DNA from: Dipylidium caninum
Taxonomy: Eukaryota > Platyhelminthes > Cestoda > Cyclophyllidea > Dipylidiidae
Assembly: GCA_017562135.1 (NCBI GenBank)
Contig: QEYB01000158.1
Coordinates: 248,001 to 312,000, forward strand
DNA length: 64,000 nucleotides
Reading direction: 5' to 3'
How positions within the stretch are numbered: position 1 is the stretch's first letter; the number at the start of each line of letters is the position of its first letter. This document shows positions 37,194 through 47,340 of the stretch, piece by piece. Both the position numbers and the translations under genes were made by a program. Below the pieces are notes generated by a model. That model was given only the letters and a program-made list of their open reading frames with translations, searched no databases and had not been told where the DNA came from.

Positions 37194-39507
37194 ATATAAC
37201 CATCGCTGTGACATTTTCCGCGTTTTCTTTCGTCGATCCACCCCGCCCGCCTGCCCCATCCTCAGTCCGAACTCTCGTCCTCCCCGTTTCCCGCCCATTC
37301 ACCAGGGTTTCTGTTCTATTTGTACATAACGCTCGTGTCTCGATCTCGAGCACTCAGAAATAGACTTCGCCATAGTATTGTTGCGCGGTCCCTCCTCACT
37401 TCGTTGAGCATTGTCCGACTAGTTCACTTTGGAGTCTGCTGTGCCAGACGGCGGCCTCTCGCCGGTGGCACCTCGACCTCGGGCCGTAGTTTCCCTCTGG
37501 CACAGAATGCCACATCGCTCGAAGGCGATTAGGGGACCGGTCGTTCAAACATGGGGAAATGACATGTCCGGCGAGGCATTGGATGCCAGCGCTTCCTCGG
37601 ACCTGTCGCCTCGACAGCAGAAGAGCGTGGAGAAACTGCCGAGCAAAACCTTCTTCCCTTTGACCAGTCGCATTTAAGCCATCCTGCGGTTGAGGCACCA
37701 TTCCTGTGGGTCATTTTGTCATCCTCGCGCAAGTTGTTGCACTAAAACCGCCAACTTAAGAAGTCACACCTATGCTTCTTTGATCGGTGTGAATTTTGCG
37801 TACCTCACACCTTTTTGTGGGTGTTTTAATGAGGGTTTTCAACGCTGGGGACGTTCCATCCCACCTCCCTGGTCCACAACTCAACGATTGTGGCAGTCGC
37901 GGGGGCTTTGGGGTGGAAGACAGCCTCTTGAGCTTCCAACCGCGAAAGGAACCGTTGATTCCTGGAGTTCTTCGGCGAGGCGTCGGAGACGCGCCCTCCC
38001 ACTTCCCCCTTTGGGCAGTGGCCTCGGAGGAGTTGGAATCCTTCGCCTCTTCTGCCGTCCGTCCGCTCTTTCCGTTCCGTATCCTCACCAGGCCTTCTGG
38101 CCGGTTAAATGCTTTCGTCACGGTAACGAATCGTGGCGGTGCGCGCATCTGCGTAGCGAATTTTGGACTAAAGCGGCATGGCCGATCTCCCTCGCGGGTC
38201 CATCTCTCCACGGCTCAGCCCTCCACCCAACGGAATACTCCTTAAGGCCGAAAAAGGCTTGAAGTTCTGCCCCTTCGCCCCTCCCCGGGGTGGGGGTGGT
38301 GTCTCTCACGGGGATCCTCCCAGTCTGTGACCTCGGCGACCGAGAAGACATTCTGTCCAGTCAGCACCGCAAAGCTAATTACCACGGCGGAAGTGTTTAC
38401 TTTGTCACTTGGCAACCCGCGCCAGTCAATAGCAAGTGTGTGTCGACGACCTTTAGCGGGCCAAGGTGGGGCGGACTGGGCGCACGCCGACGGGCGCGTT
38501 CAGTCGTCCCACCGGAGCGTCATGGTCGGCCGAGGCGCAGGTAAGTCAAAGTGCCGTTGTCCCTTTTTGCACTGCCTTTGCGGCCGCCTCGGGGCCACTT
38601 GAGGCGTTTCCCCCGGACAGACACGGGACCGGCGAGGTGAGAGACAGCGGGGTGTGCGGTTTGTCTGTCGGCACCAACGCCGTGAGGAGCTTCACTTCCT
38701 TCGAGCCACTTTTGCCGCTCATTCTCGGTGATGGCGACTTCTTAGATGCTGTTGTGGGAGAGACGCAAGGTGTTTTCCCCACTTCCCGGCCCCACAGACA
38801 GTCACGTGCCGGCCGGGGGAAGCGACGCTAAATGGACAAGAATTTTACGCATTTTCCCGTGTGATTGGACACCGCACGAAACACCAGTTGGTGCGGAGGT
38901 TGGCGTCCCACTGCTGGCCACGGAAATCGCCCCACTCCGATGACTTTTCCGCATGCTTTTTCGCCCCGCTCCGAGGGAGGCAGGCGATCGCAGAACGCAG
39001 GAGGAGAATAGCCTTGATGCCGGGGCGGTGGAGGCGGAACACAAAAAATGTTAGAGTGCCTCAATTTCCTGTTATTTTGGCGGAGATTTCCAGGCCCGAG
39101 CCCAATCGCCAACTCCTCGGGATTTACTGCGGTCGGGAAAGTGGACTTGTAATTTTCGGGCCTGAGGAGATACTCACACCCTGCCAACTTCTCCTCCACC
39201 CACCCGGGAGCGTCTCCAGGCGAGTGGGTGGGTGTGAGGGAGCCTCGTTGTAGCACGGCGCTTAATTGCAGGTGTCGCACAAGTGTTTTAGTTGCTGGGG
39301 TTCCGTCGCGCCCTGAAACCCGGTCGAATGGCAACCAGCGTCCCAGGTGGGATTTTTCCCCTCCCTCGTGTGGCACGCGAGATTTGCTCTAATCTTCTCA
39401 CTGCCTCCTGCATGGTAGACACGATGCACTCGACGCTAGACCCACAAGGCTGGCAGCGTATTCAGAGTCTCCGCGGATAGACAACCGAAAATGCCGTTGA
39501 GAGGGCT
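37194..39507. other. GC-rich region downstream of the homeobox gene, no gene seen
   Basis: After the homeobox stop codon there is no clear AATAAA close by. Overlapping open frames of 70-190 codons on both strands (37690-38262, 38828-39376) have no recognisable domain or exon chain. I treat them as chance frames. Confidence 0.45.
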
Positions 39508-39801
39508 TCTTTCCCGTCCACTACCTAATACTTCCCAGTCTCACAGGGGACCTGCGGCCTTCACGTAGATGAATTTAACAAAATTTTCGTTCTAATCCCG
39601 TCTTTTTCCTTTATCGCGTCGATTAATTGCGCCCTCCACTCAACACTATTACGCCGGGCGTGTTACTTCTAATTAGAGAGTAGTGTGTTGCGCCAATTCA
39701 TTTTGCTAAACGGGGAATCCGTGAGGCATTTTAGGGCCTGAAATGCCTATAAAATGCCACACAGCACGACTTTCGCAGTTGTACGTGAAACTTTGCGGCA
39801 C
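39508..39801 (+). promoter_or_regulatory. Duplicated promoter-like block, copy 1
   Basis: This is the first copy of a roughly 300-bp tandem noncoding duplication. Boxes shared with copy 2 include GACCTGCGGCC, GATGAATTTAACAAAATTTT, a hairpin with TAATTAG in its loop (39659-39687), and the end GCACGACTTTCGCAGTTGTA. A consensus TATAAAA lies at 39748-39754, and a CAGTT initiator-like site at 39776-39780. The 29-bp spacing from TATA to the A of CAG is that of a metazoan TATA core promoter. Its orientation points to the secreted TULIP-like gene at 40407. Confidence 0.55.
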
Positions 39802-39859
39802 AAAGTGTATTCGCAGCCTATGCGGATGGACATAACTAAAAATGTAGTCGAAGGCGCGT

Positions 39860-40167
39860 CTTTCCTGTCCACCACCTTATAATTCTCCGTATCCTGGGAG
39901 ACCTGCGGCCCTTCAGGCGGATGAATTTAACAAAATTTTTATTATAACGCCGTCTTATTCCTCTTAACCCTCCGAGTAAATGCACCCAACTTTATTGGAC
40001 CCGCCATGCTACTTATAATTAGCGAGTAGCATGTTGTGTCGAAGCATCTGGTAAATCGGGGAATTTGTGGGGCAATTTTGGAGCCTTTCTCCCCTGCCCC
40101 CCGAAACGACTATACAAATGTCATGCAGCACGACTTTCGTAGTTGTACGTGGGAATTTTGTGGCACT
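39860..40167 (+). promoter_or_regulatory. Duplicated promoter-like block, copy 2
   Basis: This second copy keeps the same order of boxes as copy 1: GACCTGCGGCC, GATGAATTTAACAAAATTTT, the hairpin (40005-40033, arms CATGCTACT and AGTAGCATG, perfect here), then GCACGACTTTCGTAGTTGTA. Its TATA element is degenerate (TATACAAA at 40111-40118), but the 30-bp spacing to the initiator-like TAGTT is preserved. A C-rich insertion (about 40088-40103) separates the hairpin from the TATA. It ends about 240 bp before the first recognised exon of the TULIP-like gene. Confidence 0.55.
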
Positions 40168-40406
40168 ACGTAGTTCCATCGGTCGAGAATTTTAACCCGA
40201 TCTGCAAAACTCCACCTGTTTTTTGAGGTTATTTTGTCTTTTTCGGGCTCTGGGAAGTAGGGAGAAGAGTTTGCGTCCCTCCCAAGTGAACAAGCCGGAC
40301 GCGTTATCTCAGGCTTGGGCTGTGGCAGCGAGGGAATGCTTCCCCATTCCGCGTCCTCAGGCGCCTCCCACCTCCCTCCGCTGAAGGTCTAATTCGCTCC
40401 TTCCAG

Positions 40407-41575
40407 TTCTAGCTCTAACCGTTCTCCTGGTCGTCGAGGCCAGCCTCGTCTCGGCCACTGGCGGTAATACCAACCTGGAGGTGTTTCGCATCATCGTCAA
40501 ATATGGCATGATGCTGTTCCACGCGGGCAAGGACTTCTACACGTTGGACACACCGCTCCGTATGAAGAGCGTCGAAATTCAAAATGTGCGCATCTACAAC
40601 CTCAAATCCATTTACGACGCCTGCATTCCCGAGGTGAGGACCATCCCCGACACGAACAGCACGAGGGACGTGTGGAAGGTGACTTCGCGATGCTTCACTC
40701 TCAACTGGTGCATCGGCTTCCAGGAGTTGCGTGTGGAGGGCGAGACGAAGCTCCGCGCCTTCTTCCGCACCAAGGTTTGTTCACTCGTCGTCTTCGCCCC
40801 TCCAACTTTGTGCCTCCTCAGCGTAAAGTCGGTCATTCCCGACTCGGTCGCCCATGCGTGTGTCAGGATGTGAGGACCACGCGCTTGTCGGGGCGTCCGG
40901 AGCCTCTGACTGAAAGTAATCTGGTCTCACGAGGGGGTCAGTGCCCCCACATCCACTGGTCACCGCGGCGAACATTCGACTTGTTGGATGCTCTCGAATG
41001 GGGCGTCACAGTGGTTGAGGCCCCGTTGGCCCTCCGAGTGGTTGGAAACCGAGTGTGAGCACCGTGTGGCGACCGAAAGAGACAGGAGGGGCGCGAGAGA
41101 ACTCTTCCTGACCGCTGTCAGCACTATCGAGGCGGCGTCCTCACTCCGTGTGGAAATTCATTCACTCTCTTCCTTTGCTTTTCTCCAGTTTCATCCAGTC
41201 ACCTTGAAAATTCGCCCGCTGACTCTTAGAGCTCGCCTTCAGGTGTGTTTTCCCTTCATGGAGGCCGTTGACGCTAAGTCGGAGAAGCCGCATCGACTCA
41301 ACTCCTCCCGTCCCGCGGCCTTCTCCATCGCCCTCAAAGAGGTCGCCTTCACGCAGTGGAACGGCGTGAAGCTCAAAGGCGAGGGCATTTTCAACAAGGT
41401 CGTCGGCTTCCTCGTCAACAACACTGTCGCCAGTTTCTTTATCAAAAACAACTTCCTCGCGAATATACGCAAGGTGATACCACGGCAGTTTGATGCGATG
41501 ACGGGGAGAATCTGCCAAAGACTGGACGATATGGTCGAACGAACCGTCAAACGCTACGCACCGAAGGCGCATTAG
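40407..41575 (+). CDS. Secreted TULIP/BPI-like lipid-binding protein candidate, 5'-incomplete
   Basis: Two exons are clear: 40407-40774 (acceptor ttccag, donor AAG|gtttgt) and 41189-41575 (acceptor ctccag), joined in phase 0 and ending at TAG. The first residues seen, LALTVLLVVEASLVSATGG, look like a signal peptide. The initiating ATG must lie in an upstream exon that I could not place. About 250 residues are visible. Features include VEIQNVRIYNLKSIYDAC and IALKEVAFTQWNGVKL, then a helical, basic C-terminus. Alternating strands with a C-terminal amphipathic helix and this length recall single-domain TULIP proteins such as mite group-7 allergens and insect JHBP, but the match is by eye. In that family a long hydrophobic groove binds lipids. 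The segment ALKEVAFTQWNGVKL matches ALKELEITRWHGLSL in the minus-strand gene at 43756-44595, so the two are probably paralogues. Confidence 0.65.
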
Positions 41576-43755
41576 CCGCCCCGCTCCGCTTCCATCAACT
41601 TTCTCTTTCCCCCCCACCCCGAGGAAGCCTTTTTCGCCATCCTCGCGCACCCGCCGCCCTTCTCCTCCTGTCCCATTTTGAGTAAACGCATCAGCGCTTC
41701 TCACTTCCCGATTGTCTACGCTGGAAACCCGCTCACTTCCAGCCAGAGCCGGCTGCGGCGGAAGGCGAAGGGGGGGAAAGGCCTGGAATGATGCCTTCTT
41801 CGTCGAGTGTATGGAAGCGTGGTGGATGAGGTCGCAGCTGTTGTTAAATGGTCCTTCAGCAAACCGGTCATCGCGGGAGACCGGTTGAGGCTTCGCGGCG
41901 ACGAAGGTTGGGGGTAAAAGGAGTTCGGCGGGGGGGGGGGGGGCTGCGGGGCTTGTGTCACCTGGCCAGGTCCCCTGCGCCCCAAGGCTTCTCACTTCGG
42001 TGGGCTCGCGCAGCCCATCGGCCACACGCCTGCTTCGTGAAGTGGCCCTGAGTGGACCTCGACGACGTGGTGGCTCGTACGGAGGCTCCGAACAGCCGCG
42101 TCGGCATGCGTATTCGCGAGGCAGGAGGTCGAGGCCTTCACCAGGGCTAGGAGGAGGTGGATGACGAGTAAAGGTACAAAACAAAACCCGAGGGAGCCTC
42201 TTCTCGCGCTCCACGAGGCCAACGCTCAGGGTGGAAGATCTCCTCCAACTGAGTGCCGCCTCGACGTGGCCAATTTCCTGCCCGGAAAAACTCTTCTTCG
42301 CGGTGGATCTCTGTGATTGAGCAAAGAGAAGTTGCTTGCTGTTCGGAGTGGCCACCAGCCGCCCCGAGGCGCGCTGACCTGCGGTGACTCGTCCACTTCG
42401 TCAAGGGCGGTTTTGGCGACAGTTCGGACGGCGCGAGGAGGGACGGGAGTGCCGCCGCCCCGCTTTTCCCTGCCGTCAACTCGCACTTGGTTGAATCTCT
42501 TCGCTTTGACAGAAATCACATTGCGTCACAGACTATTAGTAGACATTCCGATGGTTCGTTTTAATTAGTCAATCAAACTGTCCGAGCCGGTGCCAGTTCG
42601 GACGGCAACCCGACCGTCTCCACGGAGATAGCGCGACACAGGCGGCCGACAGCCGTCCAAACAACCAACCGAGTCGCACAGCCAGCTCGGCTCACAGCCC
42701 ACTTTGCCCGCCTCCCAGCGACCGAGTCTGGACGACCTTCGCCGTAAGCCCGGCACCGACGACCAACCCACCGGCAGCCCAGCCTGCAACGGACACGAGA
42801 GGGAGCCGAGCAACCGCCTTCCTCCTCCTGCTTCCATCGACTCGACTGCCACAGTCAGGCCTTTGGCCGCGGTGGCGGACCATTTGTGGAGGGCTGCGCT
42901 TGCCGATGACGCTACGGCGGCTGAAAGCCGCAATCTTCAGGCTCCTCGAGTCTCCACGAGACGCCATGATCGTTCCCCACGACGCGCGTCTCGGTGTAAG
43001 GGGAAAAAAGACGCCTCTACGAGAGTCATTCCGACATCCTCACGGTCGTATCCCCGAGCCGCGGTGAGGCAGACAGACGAGCAGTATCTCGCGGAGCAGC
43101 CACCCTCCCTCCGGTAATTTGATGCCTCGAGGAGAGCGACTCTGCGTCAGCCTCCCTCCGCCTCCTCCCATCTCTCAACTGCGCCGCCCGGACCATCGTG
43201 GGGCGGGCGGACGTGGCTTCTGCCCTCTTTTCTCCTTTCCTCCGGCTGCATCAGTCAACAGGACGACAGACCGAGCTCCTCTTCGCCCCGCTCAAGCCCG
43301 GTTGACTGGAAAGCGGACTGGGAGGCAGCGGTGTCGTGGGTGAAATACTTCTCTCGGCAACGACCGCCTGGGATCCTCGTGTTCACTCCGGACGTCGACT
43401 GGAGAAGGTGTCCGGGGAGGCAACGGCCTCGGTGGCTGCCAGACAGAGACCTCGAAGCGATGCCGTGTTCGGACCGACCTCCGGCACTACCACAAACTAC
43501 CAACTCGAGCGTTTTGCGACGAGTCGTCAGCTCCGCTCTCCCACCCGCGAGCGATTTTTGGGCCTGCGGGACTGCGATCGTCCCACTTTCGAGCGGAGTT
43601 TCGACTCTCGGGCTGAGACAAACTCTCCAACCACTGAGCGGACGGTCGAGTCGACCGAAGACAAGTGGGACGCCACTCCTGACACAGTCGGTGAGTATTT
43701 GGGTTGTTTTGTCGCGACAGCGGGACAGCCTGTTCGTTCCGCCCCGCCGCCAGGC
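41576..43755. other. Convergent region between the two TULIP-like genes
   Basis: The sequence lies tail-to-tail between the paralogous genes. It includes a 14-nt poly-G run (41930-41943). A plus-strand frame open from 43306 to 43866 has a moderately protein-like stretch (DRPTFERSFDSRAETNSPTT) followed by a donor-like GTCG|gtgagt near 43690. No acceptor or partner exon is convincing, and it overlaps the 3' end of the minus-strand gene. The long antisense frame at 41162-42355 is a shadow of the upstream coding exon. Confidence 0.4.
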
Positions 43756-44595
43756 CTAAGAACAGTCAGAGTGGCAGATCATCCGCGTTCCGACTTCTCG
43801 CAGACTCGGATTCGCCAGCAACTCGCTAATTCGCCTACTCAGCAAACGCTCCAGCGACCATTTTAACAAGGAGTTGTTCGCCACGAGTTCGGCGATCCGG
43901 AAGAAGAACCACTGGAGCGGCCGCCACCTCGTCGTGTCCAGCGGTTGTAGACTCAGGCCATGCCAGCGAGTGATTTCGAGTTCTTTCAAGGCGAAGAAGT
44001 GAACCACGCCGACGTACGGAGAATGGTGGAATTGGATGACCATATCGACGCAACTCGGACGAATGGTGACTGCGAAGGGGGGGAGGAGGGGGCTGCCGAC
44101 GTCGACAGTCACCTGGACGCTCTCCACGCCGAGGGAGAGGTGCATGGAAGACTCGACGTGGCCTTTCTCCGCGGCCGCGTGCTCCCACCTGTACTGGACG
44201 GTTACATTCCGGGCGCCGGAGAGCCAGAACTTGCGCTTCTCGTCGACCGACGGGTTGAGGAGTATGGACAGCCGAGGGGAGAGGTGGGTCTGCAGGCGGA
44301 CGTCCGCCAGCCTTCCCCACGGCGCCTCAACCACGTCCACCACGTCTGGAAACAAAGCAAAGGTGGGAAGACCATCAGCCGCGTGAGGAGCGGTGAAGGC
44401 GTCTGCGCGTTATGCGCCAGCCCGACTTCCTCCGTCCCCTGCGGGGCGGAAGGCGCACTCACCGGGGCGTCCGACAAGTCGGTTGAAGATCACGTCGAGC
44501 TGTGTGCAGACGTACCAGGCGAGGAGGAGGCAGTAGACGGTCCAGAAGAGCCACGCATAACGAAGAGGAAGCCGCAGGTGCCGCAACGTCCGCAT
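43756..44595 (-). CDS. Membrane-anchored TULIP/BPI-like protein, 2 exons
   Basis: Exons are 44595-44463 (starting at ATG, donor CCCCG|gtgagt) and 44345-43756 (acceptor tttccag), joined in phase 1. They give 240 residues ending at TAG. Residues about 12-37 (YAWLFWTVYCLLLAWYVC) form a strong hydrophobic segment. It is preceded by Arg-rich sequence and not followed by an obvious cleavage site, so it looks like a signal anchor, although a signal peptide is possible. The rest alternates hydrophobic strands (VTVQYRWEH, VESVQVTVDV) and includes FFALKELEITRWHGLSL, like the plus-strand gene 40407-41575, then a helical, basic C-terminus. I infer a TULIP-like lipid-binding fold, with function unknown. 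It is tail-to-tail with its probable paralogue and head-to-head, about 760 bp away, with the Ig-like membrane protein gene at 45356. Confidence 0.65.
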
Positions 44596-45355
44596 CGGTC
44601 AGTTGTGTGGCCGAAGACGTCAATTATTCAAGTGGCAGTCAGCTGTTCGGCCGCGGAACGACGAATGCCCACGTGGTGGCGGAGGATTCTGCCTCCGCCG
44701 CGCGGACGCTGATTGCGGCAGTCTCCGCCCGCCTCTCCCGCCGCCATTCCAAGGCAGATTTGCCGCGTGGCTGTCGCCGAGGGCGCCTTCATCTCGCCAC
44801 TTTCCATTAATTTAGCTTCACTTAGTACTGCGGCGGTGTTTCCGACCGTCTCCCGGACCAACAACAGTTTTTGAGGCGCTTGAAAGGCTCTGCTCTGCCG
44901 GAATAGAGCATACCAGCGCGAACAGACACTACGAGTCGGGATAGTCGGGGTGGAAACTGCCAGGCGGTGTCCCTGGTTCGATAAGTTGTCCGGATACGCC
45001 GAGATGGCATTGCGGAGGGGACAACAAGTGCCCGGTGGAGCCGAGTTTGCCAACGCCAACGGCAGATCCATTTGCGGACGCGGAAAACAGACTGTTTCGG
45101 TGTGGACGGGTCTCCCACACCGCTTCTACCTCCGCCAAAATGCTGGTGACGCGGGAAAGCTGAAAAGTTGGTGGATTCGAGGGCGGACAGCCGAGATTTT
45201 GCATGAGAGGCGGCGGAGGCGAAAGCGCAGTTCGCTTCGGCTCCCAACAACACGACTTCTGCCTCGCCTGTTCGGTTCGGACGGTGGAAAGTAAACCGCT
45301 CCGCCTGGTCTGCACTCACCTGACGCCAATTCAAATTGGAGCGGCGGATGCGGCG
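44596..45355. promoter_or_regulatory. Divergent upstream region shared by two genes
   Basis: This 760 bp separates the start codons of the minus-strand TULIP-like gene and the plus-strand Ig-like gene, so it probably carries both promoters. I see no TATA box as clear as the ones at 39.7 and 40.1 kb. Overlapping open frames on both strands (44628-45421) show no domain. Confidence 0.4.
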
Positions 45356-47340
45356 ATGCGCCTGGTCTTCGACACGTGTTTCCTCCTCCTCGTTGTCGTC
45401 GTCGTTGTCGTTCTCCTCCACCTGCCTTCACAATCCGCAGGACAAAAGCAGCCCCTCCAGCTGTGTCGACATGAAGCGCAGACGCTGACGAGACCCTCGA
45501 CCGCCGAGGCGACGAATTCATCGAGTCTCTCGAGCTGTACCGTCCAACGCGAGGAGGAGGCGGCCTTGCGTCACCATTTGGTGCTACAACAGCCCGAGTA
45601 CAGGCACAAGGTCGTCCTGAAGTGCCCTCTGTGCGCCGGAGAGTCGGGTCAGTGCCTTCGTGTGGCACTTTCTGCCACGAACCCCGCAGGCAATCTTCAA
45701 GAGCCTCCACGGACGGGTGGTCCTCGTGCCGCCGGGCGGGGAGCCGCTCTCACAGGATCGATTTTCCGGCGGAGGCATTCCATGTCTCGTCAATCAGACC
45801 AACGACCTCTTCATCGCCAACTTCGACAGACACCTCCACGTGGGCACCTACTACTGCCGCAATGTGGAGGAGAAGAGCCACTTGGCCAACTTCATTTGGT
45901 ACCACCTCGACGTGGTGCTGCCGCTGGCCGAGGAAGGCATCAGTCGGCCGATGGGCTCGGTGCCAGCCTTTCTGCAGGGCGTTCAAAAGGCCGCCAACTT
46001 AAAGGACGCGGAGAAGGTTATGGGAAGTGCGGGGGAGGCGTTGAAGGCCGCTAAGGACTTTGTCGACTTCTCCACTCCCCTGCTCTCCATCACGTCGCGC
46101 CTGACGACGACCACCAAACCGCTGAAAACTTGTGGACAATTCAGTCTCTTTCGCTACCGACGATGCTACATTACGATTCCGCGCGTACTTCCACCGAAGG
46201 CTCACGACCTCGTGTCGGCCGAAATGATTCTTACTTATGAGCTGCTGCGAAACACTTTCGCTCCCTTCTACACGTGGATGGACGTGCACGACCCGGCCAT
46301 TCGACGTACACAACGTGATGCCGCGGAAGTGCGCGCCTCGGAGATGGGCTTTGATCTCTTCTACGACGGAAAGGAAGAGGCGATGGGAAAGGCAGAAGGG
46401 CAGGGGGATGAGGAGGAGGCGGAGGCGGAAGAAGACGAAGCGAGACGAGAGGAGGAGAACCGACATTACTACATCCCGTGCCACTTCACCTACCTGAAAC
46501 ACCTGAATCTCTCGCTCGAGCTTCCGCGACCATTCGCCACGGCGAATGTGTACGTGAATGTATCTTTCGATGTGCCATGCCCGGAAGTGGACTACATGGA
46601 AATAATTAATCTTGTTCTTGCGACGAAGGACTCAACGAAACTGAGGAGGGAGATTTTAGGGTATGAGGAGAAGAGGTTTATGAAACTCGATAATGTCGCC
46701 ATTGAGGGTTCGCGCAAATTCGACCTGCTTTGCGGCGGAGAAGCCGACACCCGCGACTACAACTGCTCCGACGCAAAAAATTTCACTGTTCTGTGGCGAC
46801 AGGCCAGAGGTGAGTGACTGCGTGCTCATAAAATGCAACCGATGGGTCAAGTTGGCTTTCAATGACTTGCGTACGTGCCAGAGCGCCCCGCTAGAAGTAT
46901 TCTCTACTCAAATTATTCAAGTAGCTAATTTTTTCATTTTTTTCATTTTAGGGGTCACGTACACACTCCGCACCTTCTTCGACGAGCGCGTATATGTGAC
47001 GCCCAAGTGTAGCCTACGATTTGAGCGGGTGAAACGGGAAGACGAAGGTCTCTATAGTTGTTACAAACGAGACCTGCGGCGTCCCAACCAGTGGCAAACC
47101 AATTCCTTCGCTACTTTTAGACTGAAAATAGAGAAATCTACAATCAAATTTCCAACCGCTGGAGAAGTTAGCCTCGGCCTCCTCCTCCTCACCATCTGGG
47201 CAATAATTCTCATTTTTGTTTGGTTAATCCTTTCCATTTGGAGCATGGAGGTCAACCGTGCCGCCATTATAGAAGCTGGTGAACGCATGCGTCGCAGAGA
47301 GAAGGAGATGAAAAGGAAAGTGTTGGATAAAATGAACTAA
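45356..47340 (+). CDS. Type I membrane protein with two Ig-like regions, 3 exons
   Basis: The model uses exons 45356-45661, 45690-46809 and 46952-47340, giving 604 residues to TAA. The second junction (AG|gtgagt to tttag, phase 1) is strong. The first needs a 28-nt intron (gtggca...ccgcag) and is less certain. The protein starts with a signal peptide (CFLLLVVVVVVVLLHLP). A first Ig-like region pairs KCPLC with HVGTYYCRN. A helical linker and a long Glu-rich insert (around 46376-46460) follow. A second Ig-like region ends in EDEGLYSCYKRDL. A transmembrane segment (LGLLLLTIWAIILIFVWLIL) then leads to a short, basic cytoplasmic tail of about 35 residues. D.G.YSC and VGTYYC are the typical F-strand motifs of Ig domains. 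It should be a cell-surface adhesion or recognition protein. I recognise no named family. It is divergent from the membrane-anchored TULIP-like gene. Confidence 0.75.

Noticed and set aside
41162..42355. Longest single open frame of the window (397 codons, minus strand)
   Set aside because: Its C-terminal half is the exact antisense of the conserved TULIP-like exon 41189-41575, and the rest is low-complexity Pro/Arg/Ser sequence running through a poly-G tract. I take it as a shadow frame.
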